In this document: piece after piece, positions 9,851 through 19,169 of the stretch
Position numbering within the stretch: position 1 is the first letter of the stretch
Layout: every line of letters starts with the position of its first letter
Source: Bilabrum cf. latius
Lineage: Eukaryota > Bigyra: Bicosoecida > Bigyra > Bicosoecida
Assembly: GCA_965178125.1 (NCBI GenBank)
Contig: CBCXTV010000041.1
Span: forward strand, 1-24,328
Direction of reading: 5' to 3'
DNA length: 24,328 nt
Made by a program: the position numbers and the translations under genes
Notes under the pieces: model-generated
The model's input: the letters and a program-made list of their open reading frames with translations, nothing else
Told to the model about the DNA's origin: nothing
The model's database searches: none

Positions 9851-9852
9851 TG

Positions 9853-10225
9853 GGCTCTGAAGAAGAACCCCAGGTTGCGGGGGCTCTGAAGAAGAGCCCT
9901 GGAGGCCGGGCGGATTGCAAGGCTCTGAAGAAGAGCCCCAGGGCGGCGGTGGCGGGAGGCCGGGCGGATTGCAAGGCTCTGAAGAAGAGCCCTGGAGGCC
10001 GGGCGGATTGCAAGGCTCTGAAGAAGAGCCCCAGGGCGGAGGCCGGGCGGATTGCGAGGCTCTGAAGAAGAGTCCCAGGTTCGCGGTGGCGGGAGGGGAG
10101 GCGGGCGGAATGCGGGGGCTTTGAAGAAGAGCCCCAGTTGCGGACAACAAGGCTCTGAAGAAGAGCCCCAAGTTGATCGGCGGCTGGCGGAGGCGGGCGG
10201 ATGACGAGGCTCTGAAGAAGAGCCC
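9853..10225. repeat. Hairpin repeat cluster GGCTCTGAAGAAGAGCC, nine copies
   Basis: Copies start at 9853, 9882, 9921, 9975, 10014, 10058, 10117, 10151 and 10208. The spacers are GC-rich and share GGCCGGGCGGATTGCAA. The hairpin core is better conserved than the spacers. Sense and antisense readings give ALKKSP, GSEEEP, GLFFRAL and GSSSEP peptides, which are artefacts. The cluster lies just upstream of the four-exon gene. Confidence 0.9.
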
Positions 10226-10398
10226 GAAGGTGGCCGGGGGCGGGCGGTGGCGGGCGGAGGGAGGGGGCGGAGGACGCCATGCCTCGGGCGGAGGGAGGGG
10301 GCGGAAGGAGGGGGCGGAGGACCGCATGCGACTTTGATGTTCGCACCGCAGTTTTGGAGAAGATCCCAGCCCCAGCCTCTGAACCCGCAGCGTCGGCC

Positions 10399-12717
10399 AT
10401 GGCCAACAAGTGCCTTGCAGGCTTGTCACATGAGGATCTTGCGGCGTATGCAGATGCGCTTGGGCTCCCAGTCCCGCCGAAGCCGTCCAACAGTTGTCGG
10501 CCACCGTCCGATCCGTCCGCGGCCGCCTCCGCTCACACGGACGCTCCGCTTGCAACCCCGGACCCGAAGCCAGAATCGGCCGCGGCAACGTGCAGCTCTT
10601 CGCTTGTTGTTTCCGCAGCACAGGGCGCTCCGCATGCATCCCCGGTGGGCTCCGCCGCCGAGGGCGAATCCGAAGACCAGGAGGAGGATGATGGCGTCAG
10701 GGCCTTCCCATTACAGTCACTTCTTGGCCCGTCCAGGTCCCAGTGCCTTGAACCCTTGGGCTTGGGCCTCCGGGTTGGGTCTAGGGCAACAGGCGGCTTG
10801 GCCCCCGGCGCCCGCCGGCTTTCGGAGTCATATGAGGAGACAGACGCCGTGACGATTGACAGCGCGGTGGACGAACGCCCCGTTCGGAAACGCCCAGCGG
10901 CCAAAATGAGCGCCGTCGTCGTCCAGTCGCCACCAGGGCAGCAAGATGATGTTGCGGTCAGGACGCGTGACAGGGCGAAGATGCGGAAGTTCATGTCGAT
11001 GTGGGACCAGCTTCCCGAGTTTGTCCGTTCGGAGTACGAGCGGGTGACTGACTGTTCGTAGCGTCCAGCCCGCGTAAACACCTGGGAAAGCGAATGCGAA
11101 TGTGTGGTGGTAGTTGGGCAGGTCATGGGTGGATGAGTGCTTGAGTGGGTGGGCCGCCGGTCGGGTATGTTGTGGAGAGGGCTCAGGTCCGCCTTGGGGT
11201 CGCCGTCCAGACTAATTGGGTCGCCGTCAGGACTGCACAAGTTTAGGCGAACACGTTGAAGGACGGCAGCGCGCGAGCCAAGAAGACTGAGATCGTCAAC
11301 AACAGTTTCCAGCGCGACGGAAATAATCTTGTCCCTGCGTTCGACGGGCCCTTTTTCGCGGAGGTCAAGAAGCACAGCGAGAAGTCCTTTCACGAAGGGA
11401 GCGCCAAAGGCCTCATCCGGGTGGTGGCGATTGCGAAGTGCGGCGGGGAGAAGAATCTGGAGGCGGCTGTACGATCGGGGGATGTGACCACCGAAGTGGA
11501 CATGAGCGGGCGGCGCTATTATTTCTTTCCACAAGTTCGGACGGGCAAGCGGGAGGAGGTGGAGACCGTCACGAGCACCGGGCGTTCGAAGACGATCGAT
11601 CCTGAGGATTACAAGGCGCTTGGGGCCTATTAACGCACTACACATGCGATTGCTGCTTTGTGATTTGGCTCCCGGGCCGGGGCTCGGCGCGCCTTGGCCC
11701 GGCCCGGGCTTGGGCCCGAGCTTGGGCCCGGGCTTGGGCCCGAGCTTGGGCCCGAGTTTGGGCCCGAGCCTTAATCTCGAATGTTTTCATGTTGTGTGCA
11801 TCTCCCCAGGCGCTTGCGGAGCTCGCGGACTCGTTGCATTGGCAGGTGCACTCGGGGCCGATCTCCGACGGCAGCGCGGGGTCGAGTGTGCAGAAGGTCA
11901 TCGAGAACGGGATCACGCCTGAGACCGTGGAGGCCCTCAAGAAGCAGCAACGGGACGTCTTGAAGGCATTGAAGGTCGGTGCAAGCAGCCCTTGGCCTGA
12001 GCAAATCAGAGGGGGAATTTTCATCAAGCTGTTGCCTGGCCTTGACACCTCGCTCGGGGCCCGGGCGCTGGAGCGCTTGACCCCGGGACTACGCCCCATG
12101 CCCCGGGGCCGGAGATCCTTGGCCCTGGCTTTTGCCAGGGCTTGCTTTGGCCCCAGACCCGTGGCCCGAGATCCCTGGCCTTGCCCCCTGTCGGGTGCCG
12201 AGCCCTGGACCCCAGATCCAGACGAAACCGGGGGATCGACGGGGAGTCCCCCCCCCCTTTCTGGCGGCAAGAGGCTTGGGATGACATAAGTGAATTTGCG
12301 CTCACCCTAGTTGGCCCTGAGTTCACTTTGCAGGTGACGGAGAAGCTCCTTGAGGCGGCGAGTGCGGTCCATTCGCCTTCGGATACGTTCCGCGCCCAGA
12401 TGGATGAGCTCAAGAAAACAACATCGCAAGCCGATCTGCATCAGTCGGACCTCATGTTTTTGGTGAAGCATGAGCGGGTTCCGGACGGTCCCGAGCTCTC
12501 CTTGATGGTCGCGCAGGACTATACACTTCAGAGCGCGAAGTTGCTTTCCGCCATGGTCGAGGGAACTAAAATAATTCGGGCGTTGATGCCCAAGAGCGAG
12601 GGCAAGGTCCGCCCGAAGGGCAAGCGCGGGAGGAAGGGCGTCCAGCCCGTCCAGCAGGAGGGTAAGGATGAGGCGGACGAGGGGGGCAACGCAGGGAAGA
12701 AAGAGGTTGACGCATAG
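10399..12717 (+). CDS. Four-exon gene, dinoflagellate family of unknown function (RDRAK...KKTEIVN type)
   Basis: Exons 10399-11043, 11247-11615, 11810-11974 and 12334-12717 join without a frame break, all at phase 0, into about 520 residues. Exon 1 has an N-terminal helical piece (MANKCLAGLSHEDLAAYADA), a disordered Pro/Ser/Glu-rich middle, a KRPAA basic patch and a helix RDRAKMRKFMSMWDQLPEFV. Exon 2 continues with ARAKKTEIVNNSF and a Tyr-Tyr-Phe-Phe stretch. Exons 3 and 4 are helical and end in a Lys/Arg/Gly-rich tail (KGKRGRKG), suggesting a nuclear protein. I recall similar multi-copy proteins only from dinoflagellates; none has a function I know. Start: an ATG at 10279 is in frame but lies in GC repeat sequence. 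The ATG at 10399 (gccATGG) follows a likely acceptor, CACCGCAG, ending at 10351, and is preferred. This is the only multi-exon gene here with no frame break, so it is likely functional. Confidence 0.75.
11044..11246 (+). other. Intron 1 of the four-exon gene (GT-AG, 203 bp)
   Basis: Exon 1 ends at CGG 11041-11043 and the intron begins GTGACT. It ends GTTTAG at 11246, and GCG AAC ACG continues the protein. The reading frame closes at TAG codons on both sides if the intron is retained. It contains a short duplication, GGGTCGCCGTC, near 11207-11230. Confidence 0.75.
11616..11809 (+). other. Intron 2 of the four-exon gene (GC-AG, 194 bp) with flanking 9-bp direct repeat
   Basis: AGGCGCTTG occurs at 11614-11622 and 11808-11816, so the boundary can slide, but no GT lies in the repeat. 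Splicing within it joins DYK to ALAELADSLHW in frame. Inside is a tandem 12-bp repeat of GGGCCCGAGCTT type (about 11697-11772). Confidence 0.65.
11697..11772. repeat. 12-bp tandem repeat GGGCCCGAGCTT/GGGCCCGGGCTT inside intron 2
   Basis: About six head-to-tail copies. Each GGGCCC is itself a palindrome. Confidence 0.9.
11975..12333 (+). other. Intron 3 of the four-exon gene (GT-AG, 359 bp)
   Basis: The donor AAG|GTCGGTG and acceptor TTTGCAG|GTGACGG join LKALK to VTEKLLEAA at phase 0. The intron carries a perfect 8-bp inverted repeat, GCCCTGGC TTTT GCCAGGGC (12122-12141), and several related GGCCCGGG and CCCTGG motifs. Confidence 0.7.
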
Positions 12718-12989
12718 GAGGCGAAGTCCCCCGGCGAGCCTCATTTGAGGAGTGATACGACGTCCAGATGTTTTCCATGCGAGCGCGGCGAACGCGCGGC
12801 GAAATATTACTCCTCCGCACTGTGGGAGGCTTGCGCTTGGCCCCGGCTCCCTGAGGTTCGGGCCCCAGGGCCTCCAGGTCGGGGCTCTCTCAAACGTTCC
12901 CATGGCGCCGTGGTCCGACTCCCCAGCGCCGAAGCTTTGGCTCGCACCTCTCCAACCGGCCCCGGGCAGGCAAAACAAATTGGTTGGCG

Positions 12990-13622
12990 AGTGTTTAGTT
13001 TGTGTACAGGTTGTATTCAGTTTGCGCTCATGTTATGTACACTTTATGTTCATTTAGTGTTCACTTTATGTTCACTTTGTGTGCACTTTGCGCTTTTGTG
13101 TGCATGTCGTGTGCATTTCGTGTTCACGTTGTGTTTGCTTTGTGTTCAGTTTGTGTTCAATTTATGCTCAGTTTGTGTTCACATTGTTTTCAGTTTATGT
13201 TCAGTTTGTGTTCAGTTTGTGTTCAGTTTATGTTCAGTTTGTGTTCAGTTTGTGTTCAGTTTGTGTTCAGTTTGTGTTCAGTTTGTGTTCAGTTTGTGTT
13301 CAGTTTGTGTTCAGTTTGTGTTCGGTTTGTGTTCAGTTTGTGTTCAGTTTGTGTTCAGTTTGTGTTCAGTTTGTGTTCAGTTTGTGTTCAGTTTGTGTTC
13401 AGTTTGTGTTCAGTTCGTGTTCAGTTTGTGTTCAGTTTATGTTCAGTTTATGTTCAGTTAATGTTCAGTTTATGTTCAGTTTGTGTTCAGTTTGTGTTCA
13501 CTTTGTGTACACTTCGTGTACACTTTGTGTGCAATTTGTGTGCACTTTGTATTCAGTTTGTGCGCACTTCGTGTACACTTTATGTTCAGTGTGCGTTCAG
13601 TTTGTGTTCAATTTGCATCCAG
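12990..13622 (-). repeat. 11-bp tandem array, reversed orientation (pair 3, right arm)
   Basis: About 55 copies of TTCAGTTTGTG, nearly perfect from about 13190 to 13500 and diverged outside. It is the reverse complement of the arrays at 5080 and 8703. All three plus-strand frames are open and read the same 11-residue cycle, so the long plus-strand frames through this region are artefacts. Confidence 0.95.
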
Positions 13623-13798
13623 AAAGTGGGTTTGTCTGGCGGGCATTGCCCCATATGCGAGATAACCCCAAGATGTTGCTTAAGGCGGGCGTCAAGGGCA
13701 TCAACCGAATATTGGGGGATAGGGTGGTGCGGTTCTTGGAACGCTCTACTTCTTGCCCTAGTCAACTTGGACAAAAAAGGCTCGAGGGAAGATCAATT

Positions 13799-13808
13799 GT
13801 TGTCTGCA
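13799..13808 (+). promoter_or_regulatory. Candidate spliced-leader trans-splice acceptor
   Basis: TTGTCTGCAG ends 49 bases before the ATG at 13858. It resembles TTGTCTCCGCAG before the gene at 6845, and both follow a reversed 11-bp array. Inferred from sequence only. Confidence 0.35.
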
Positions 13809-13857
13809 GCGCGCTCAGCCGAGCCACGGCCCACTCGCGTCCCGTCGGTGCTAAGCC

Positions 13858-14829
13858 ATGGAGTTGCCGCCAGCGGCGCGCGAAGCCCGCTTGCAAGCCT
13901 TGTTGAACAACTACTTTTTCCCGCCCGGTACCGAGTGGGAGTTCTCAAGGCGCGTCCGCAGATGCCCAGGCGCAGTTGGACGCGGAGGATTGGTTGAAGC
14001 GGCAGCGGGCGGCAGAGGATGTTGTGCGACCGTACCCCGAATTTGGACGCGGAGGACGCGGAGGAGGCGGATATCGCCTGGATGTATTGTCGCAGGAGCT
14101 TTTCCAGGACGAGGAGTCGGAGTCGGCGTTGGCGGAGGAGGAGGAGGAAACATTGTTGGATGAGTCGCCGATTCTGGAAAGGGTGTCGACGGCGAGGGAG
14201 CGCCAGGAGTCATTGTCGGAGGAAGTTGTCCGAAAGAGGAGACTGTGTTGGCGGTGGAGGAGGCCGAGGATGAGACGACGAGTCTGGAAGAGGAGTCGGC
14301 GGCGAGGGAGTTGTTGCCGCAGAAGCTTTTCCAGGAAGTGGAGTCGGCGCTGCCGGAGGAGGAGAAGGAGGAGGAGAAAGCGGAAACAGTGTCGGATGAG
14401 ACACCGATTCTGGAAGAGGAGCCGGCAGGGGCATATCGCCAGGAGATACTGTCGCAGAAAATCTTCTCGGGCGACGAGTCGGCGGCGGACGACTCCGCCG
14501 AGACGGAGGAGCAGGCGGAGGCGCCGACGGAGTTGGACTCACCTATGACGCCCGAGTCTTCCGTCCCGTCGCAGAAGGGGGAAAGGGAGGTGGAGGGCGG
14601 ACGGAAGCCTTGGGAGTTCGCGCTCTCTCCGTACTCGGAGGCGCCGCCGCCGAAGCGGAGCCGATTCGCGAGCGCGACGTTCGAGGAGGAGCGCCGCGCG
14701 GCGCGCGAGGAGGAGCGCCGAGCGTTGAGGGAAGAGGCGAGCCGCTTGCGGCAGGAGGAAGATGAGAGGAGTCGTTGGTGGGAAGAGGCGGAGCATGACG
14801 ATGAGTGGTTGCGCGCCCTTTATCTTTGA
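13858..14829 (+). CDS. Acidic repeat protein with C-terminal coiled coil, unknown function (two frame breaks)
   Basis: About 323 residues if two cancelling one-base breaks (about 13930-13945 and 14220-14236) are ignored. The N-terminus reads MELPPAAREARLQALLNNYF. An acidic region then carries related units beginning at about residues 75, 119, 150 and 194, of the form LSQ-x-LF followed by Glu runs and DE-[ST]-PILEE. A basic PPPKRSRF patch follows and may be a nuclear localisation signal. The last 50 residues (RRAAREEERRALREEA and following, to a Trp-Trp and Asp/Glu-rich end) should form a charged helix or coiled coil. I do not recognise the family. Glu-rich (GAGGAG) repeats can slip in replication or sequencing, so the breaks may be either real or technical. 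It lies 236 bp after a reversed 11-bp array. Confidence 0.6.
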
Positions 14830-15525
14830 CCGCGGTCGGCGTAGACGATGTTGGTCGGCGCAGCGGGCAGGGGGTTCATCATTCACATTTGCGGCGCTTG
14901 GGGATTGCAGCGGGCAGGTGGTTTCACCATCCGCGATGCGCAAATGTTGATGAAAATGTTGTCTTTGGTTTGCCATCACCTTGCCGCATGATCGCCCGTT
15001 GCATCGGTGTTGCTCTTGGTCGTGGCGGGCGGGGGCGGGGGCGCAATGCTTTGAAGAAGAGCCCCTCTGAAAAAAAGAGCCCGGTGGGCGCAGAGGGTGG
15101 AGTGATTCGGGTAAGAGGCGGGGTGATTCGGGTAGGGCGCTCTGCTGAAAGCCCGGCAGGCGCGGGCGGGCGGAAAGTCAGGGTGACGTTTGCGTTCAGT
15201 TTACCAGAATGGCGCGGGAGGCCCCGGGAATCCGTCGGGCGAGGCCCCGTCCCCATTAGCGCCGGGCCCCAAGTTGTGGCATTTGAACGCCTTGGTGACT
15301 TGTCCGCCCTGTGAGCGCTTTGGACCTCTCAACCGCATTCGGAGCAGACGCTTGAACAGCTTGAGCGGGGCGTTCCTCATGGTGGGCGTTCGACCTCCCG
15401 GGCGATGGAAAACAACCTATCAACAACAGAGGGGCCGATCTTGCTTTTTGCCGCAGTTTTCTTATGTTCAAAACCGACAGCTCAACGCTCTCCAGCAGAT
15501 CCGTGTCCGTTAGGAAGCGCGACGC
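14830..15525. other. Intergenic region with degenerate hairpin repeat
   Basis: No gene is recognised. Bases 15001-15180 hold a composite repeat: a leader (GCATCGGTGTTGCTCTTGGT, then CGTGGCGGGCGGGGGCGGGG), one hairpin copy (GCTTTGAAGAAGAGCCCC at 15048), a broken second copy and two GGGGTGATTCGGGTA-type pieces. It is related to the copies at 19975-20196. Confidence 0.6.
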
Positions 15526-15680
15526 ATGCCCACTTCAACATCTTGCCGCGATTGTGGCCGGCCGAGGGACACTCCGAATCCGTTGAAGTTGAAGAGTGCG
15601 AAGTCGAAGCAGTCGGAATTCTTGGCGTTCGTGTCGGCGAAGGACGCTCGAAACAGAGCAAAGGAATCGTCGCCTGAAAA
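15526..15680 (+). CDS. Possible first exon of the LGVFWP-family gene (C-x2-C N-terminus)
   Basis: The frame from ATG 15526 begins MPTSTSCRDCGRPRDTPNPL, followed by a Lys/Ser-rich stretch. An N-terminal Cys pair ahead of a helical region is what I recall for related dinoflagellate proteins. The second Cys pair expected of a zinc finger is not visible. A donor that joins it to the next exon (acceptor GTGCAG ending at 15745, or simply the ATG at 15762) could not be fixed, and the right end given here is approximate. Confidence 0.35.
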
Positions 15681-15761
15681 TAAGACCCTTCAAACGCACC
15701 AAACGAAGCGAGCTAACGAAAGGACCACCGGTGTTGCTCGTGCAGAAATTATATTGCTGCG

Positions 15762-18700
15762 ATGGGCTTCACGAGGGATGAGGCGCAGAAGCACTTGCAG
15801 GAGGTCCGCAGCAGCCCCGAGAAGCAGGAAGCGCACCGGCGCGCGGTCGAAGAGTACGAGCAGGAGGTGAACGGGTCCCCGATGGGAAGGTTTCCAAAGC
15901 GCGGCGCCAAACGGGCGCGCGAGGTGGATCTGGACCAGGGCGTCGAGGTGCGGGCGGTCGAGATGTTGGGTGTGTTTTGGCCGGTGTGGTTGTTGGACAA
16001 CAGGAAGGTGCAGTACAAGCAGCGCGACCTCATCGAATACAGGGCGCAGAAGGGGACCATCCGCGAGGACACTTTCGGAAACCCCATCGGCAGTGTCAGG
16101 ATGGAGAAAATCGCCAGCGACCGGATTTCGAAGCGGCAGTGCCTAGCAGACGACAACTCGGCCCTTCGGGAGGCCCAGGTGGACGATGTGTACAAGCATG
16201 CCTACCAACGTCTTGACGCAGTGTCCGCCAAGCGCAAGAGGGAGGTCGACGAGGAGGGCCAGGAGATCGGTTGCCCAATTGCGGTTCCCAAGCCATTGTC
16301 CACCAACAGCGAGTCGGACACGGACGACTTCTTGGCCCCCTTGAGAGTGCCCGGGCAGTTGAAGATCGGGAAGCAGAAGGCACAGAAACAGAGCAAACCA
16401 TCGCTTGGCGACGAGGGGTCGATGGAGCCCCCGAAGGGCCACAAGATTTCCTGCAAGAAACGAGAGAAGCAATCCGCGGAGATCAATGAGATGAAGAAGC
16501 TGCAGGAGGACGCCGACCGCTTGTTGCACATGGCCCAAAGCGACGAGCAGTTCGTGAAGTTGAAGCCAAGCATGTTGCAAACCCTGGCGAAGCGATTCGA
16601 AAAGCGCTTGTCCGCCAATGTGGTCGAGTTATGTATCACCCCGTCCTTCGCCGAGCAGGACCCGAAGGAAACTGGAGCAGAATCGCAACTTGATCGCGGA
16701 GCTCAGGACCATGCACTCCAAAACATCAGCTTTGCGCTCATTGGTCCAAGCCCTCAACGACGCTAAGGACTCGTGGCATGCCGACGCGGCCGTGGCTCTC
16801 ACCGATGCCTACCAGTCCGCCGGAGACTTGCACCTCGCTTTGCCGAAGTACCCGGCGCAGAGGTTGCTGCATTGCCGTGCGATGGGCTATGCGGAGCGCA
16901 GCGCATGGAGGGAGTGTGTGACGTGCATGTCAGCCCTTGAAGGTGGTGACAACAAAGCAAGAGAAAGCACCGACGCAAGAAACACAAAGCAACATGAACA
17001 AGTGAACGCCACAAAGAAGGTGCGTCTGCATTGGCGTGCGTCCCCAAGGCGCAGAGGCCGGCGGCGCAAGCGGCCGCTTTTGCCGATACCGTCCGGGCCT
17101 TCATGTTGAAGGGCGAGACGAGGTGCCACGAGCAGTGTGCCAGTTTCATCTTGGAGTTCTCGCCGGAAGCTATCTTGGATGAGGGCTTGCGGAGCGAGCG
17201 CGATTCGTTGGCGGTCGTTGCGAAGGTCTTCGGCAACCATCTGAATCGGCCGCCGTACCTGAGGTTGATACGGCGATCGGGAAGATTGCCAGGTCGGAGA
17301 GGTTCGGCAGGGATTGGCAGATCTTGCCGGGCTTTAACGCTTGGTCCGTTTGCGCCAACTCCTTCAGCAAGAAGTTCGAGGCCGAGCGCACTTTGCGGAT
17401 CGGGTTGCAGAAACTCGTCGACAACCCGCCATCGGTGCTAACAGTCACCCCCGAGCAGCCGCGAAAGGAGGTCGTCGATGCTGTCAAGGCGTTCCAGCTC
17501 TATGGCGACACTTTCGCAGGGTTCCAGTGCCGGCTCAAACTCATCGAGGGCGTCCACCCAGAGATCGCCGCGATGTGCGAGCTGGTAGTGGTAAGCGGCA
17601 AGGTTTCGGCTTTCAAGCAGAGCGTCTTTGCCCACCTCGCCGGTGCGTTCTGGAAGGAGACGCTGGCGTTCTTGAAACGCATCGACGCTTGGTTGGCCAA
17701 GGAACCTTGTGCGCGAGGTGCTTGCGATCTTGACCCCTTCTCGACGGAAGTGCGTAAACTCCTTGGCCTTGCTGGCCGGGGTGCGGGAGCTCCCCAATCC
17801 CGAGGAGTGCGAGCCTTTCGCCACTTGGTCGGTCGACAGGACGAGCTTCCTGTGGCACTTGAAGAACATCTTGAGTTGGCTCGCGAAGGAGCACCTCGAG
17901 GCGAAGTTGAGCGAGAAGTGTTTCACCGCCTTCGCGCCCATGCTTGACGACTATGTGCAAGGCAAGGTGGGCACCCCATTCGAGGACAACTGTTTCGGGA
18001 ACGAGCAGAGGGCAGCTCTGGCGGCGATCCAAGACCAACTCGTTGCGAGGGCGCAGTCTTGGGCGACGGCCTCGTTGTCAAAGGAGTTGTACACGAAGGC
18101 GAACTCAGGCTACGCCTTCATCTACCCCAACAATCATCACTTCGATCGCGGATGGCAAAGTTCCCAAGGTCGCCGACTATTGCAAGTCTTGCTTCGCGGT
18201 GGAGTGTTGTTTGGACTCAATGGCGGAGGACGTCGAGGTCGGCAAGCAACTCTTGGCCGTTATGCCGTCGTTGTCCAAGCTCTCCCGCAACCTTGTCTTC
18301 GATCGGCACATGGCGGTCAGTTGCATTGTGCCCCAAGTGGCCTCGTGCTTTCGCCGGGCAGCGTTGGCGGAGGCGGGCTTGGCGACGGTCGACCAGCCCG
18401 AGGTGTGTGGCGAGAAGGTGACGGAGTTGGCGATCGTGTTGAGGCAGCTCCCGGCCATCGCAGCGTCGGTCAGAAAGGCGTTCGTGGTTGCCGGCATCCA
18501 GGAGCGCGAGGGCGCCTTGGACGAATGGGTGCGTCTCCAAGCCGGTGTCATCTCGACTGTCTTGGCCCGAGTGCATCTTAAAGCGGTCGCGATCGCGGAG
18601 GCTGCCGTCGCGACGTTCACGAAGACCTCGGACGATAAGCATGTGCAGGAGACTCAAATACACAGAAACAGAGGAGCGCTCAAAAGGATACGTACAGAAG

Positions 18701-19169
18701 CAGGGGTGGCATGCGTGTACCAGCCAAAAAGGAGACTCTCAATATGTTGGAGAATTACCCGGAGGTGGACGGACCGACGTTGTACAGCCGCAGCACCGAG
18801 AAGCCGAGCAAAGACGTCAAGAAGGCTTGTGACTTGTTCCAGAGAAGACGCCAAGGGGAGCTCAGCGTTCACTCCTCCATCACAGCGTTGGGTGCGAAGC
18901 CGATCATGGAGGACGTCCGCTTGGACTTGCAGGCGGTCCAGGCGGCGCATGCCGAGTTCGTGGGCTTATGCTCAAGCGAGGCGGTTGCGGTCGCAGCGGG
19001 TCGTGTCGGTGGGCTTGTTGCCATCCAAGCAGCCTTCAAGCCCTTGAACACCGGCATCGCCCGGGGCGTGATGATTCAGTTGGCGCGCGACAGGATCAGC
19101 GAGTTGGGCGAGGCCGGCGAAGCCAAGATCTCGACGAAGGCCCTCTTGTTGCTCGCCGAGGGATCGTGA
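15762..19169 (+). CDS. Large helical dinoflagellate-family protein (LGVFWP type), three main exons, four frame breaks
   Basis: Exons 15762-16942, 17020-18648 and 18732-19169 give about 1081 residues once four one-base breaks (near 16670, 17243, 17700 and 18135) are ignored. The N-terminal part reads MGFTRDEAQKHLQEVRSSPE, then the motif EMLGVFWPVWLLDNRKVQYK and a KGTIREDTFGNPIGSV segment. I recall this module in many predicted dinoflagellate proteins of unknown function. A Lys/Glu-rich stretch follows, with basic patches suggesting nuclear location. The remainder is almost all helix (SFILEFSPEAILDEG, LFQRRRQGEL, GLVAIQAAFKPL), like a helical-repeat scaffold. The stop is TGA 19167-19169. Frame breaks occur mostly next to short runs (for example AAGGAAA near 16670), so sequencing error is plausible; decay is the alternative. 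The start is the first ATG of the exon; an earlier exon at 15526 may belong to it. Confidence 0.6.
16943..17019 (+). other. 77-bp intron (GT-AG) bounded by 7-bp direct repeats
   Basis: GAAGGTG at 16939-16945 recurs at 17016-17022, exactly one intron length apart. Removing 77 bp joins SALEG to ASALACVPKAQ in frame. The intron is A-rich, unlike the exons. Confidence 0.7.
18649..18731 (+). other. 83-bp intron (GA-AG) bounded by 9-bp direct repeats
   Basis: AGGAGACTC at 18647-18655 recurs at 18730-18738. Removing 83 bp joins DDKHVQ to ETLNMLENYPEV in frame. No GT exists within the repeat, so any splice that keeps this frame by using it has a GA or other non-GT donor. Confidence 0.65.

Noticed and set aside
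10279-10398. N-terminal extension of the four-exon gene from ATG 10279
   Set aside because: It lies in GC repeat sequence and a plausible trans-splice acceptor at 10351 falls after it, so ATG 10399 is preferred.
9788-10639. Minus-strand frames with GSSSEP and GLFFRAL repeats
   Set aside because: Produced by the hairpin repeats and their GC-rich spacers; they overlap the first exon of the plus-strand gene.
13002-13997. Plus-strand frames of 275-331 codons through the reversed array
   Set aside because: Repeat artefact; translation is the 11-residue cycle, and the tail is the upstream region of the next gene in another frame.
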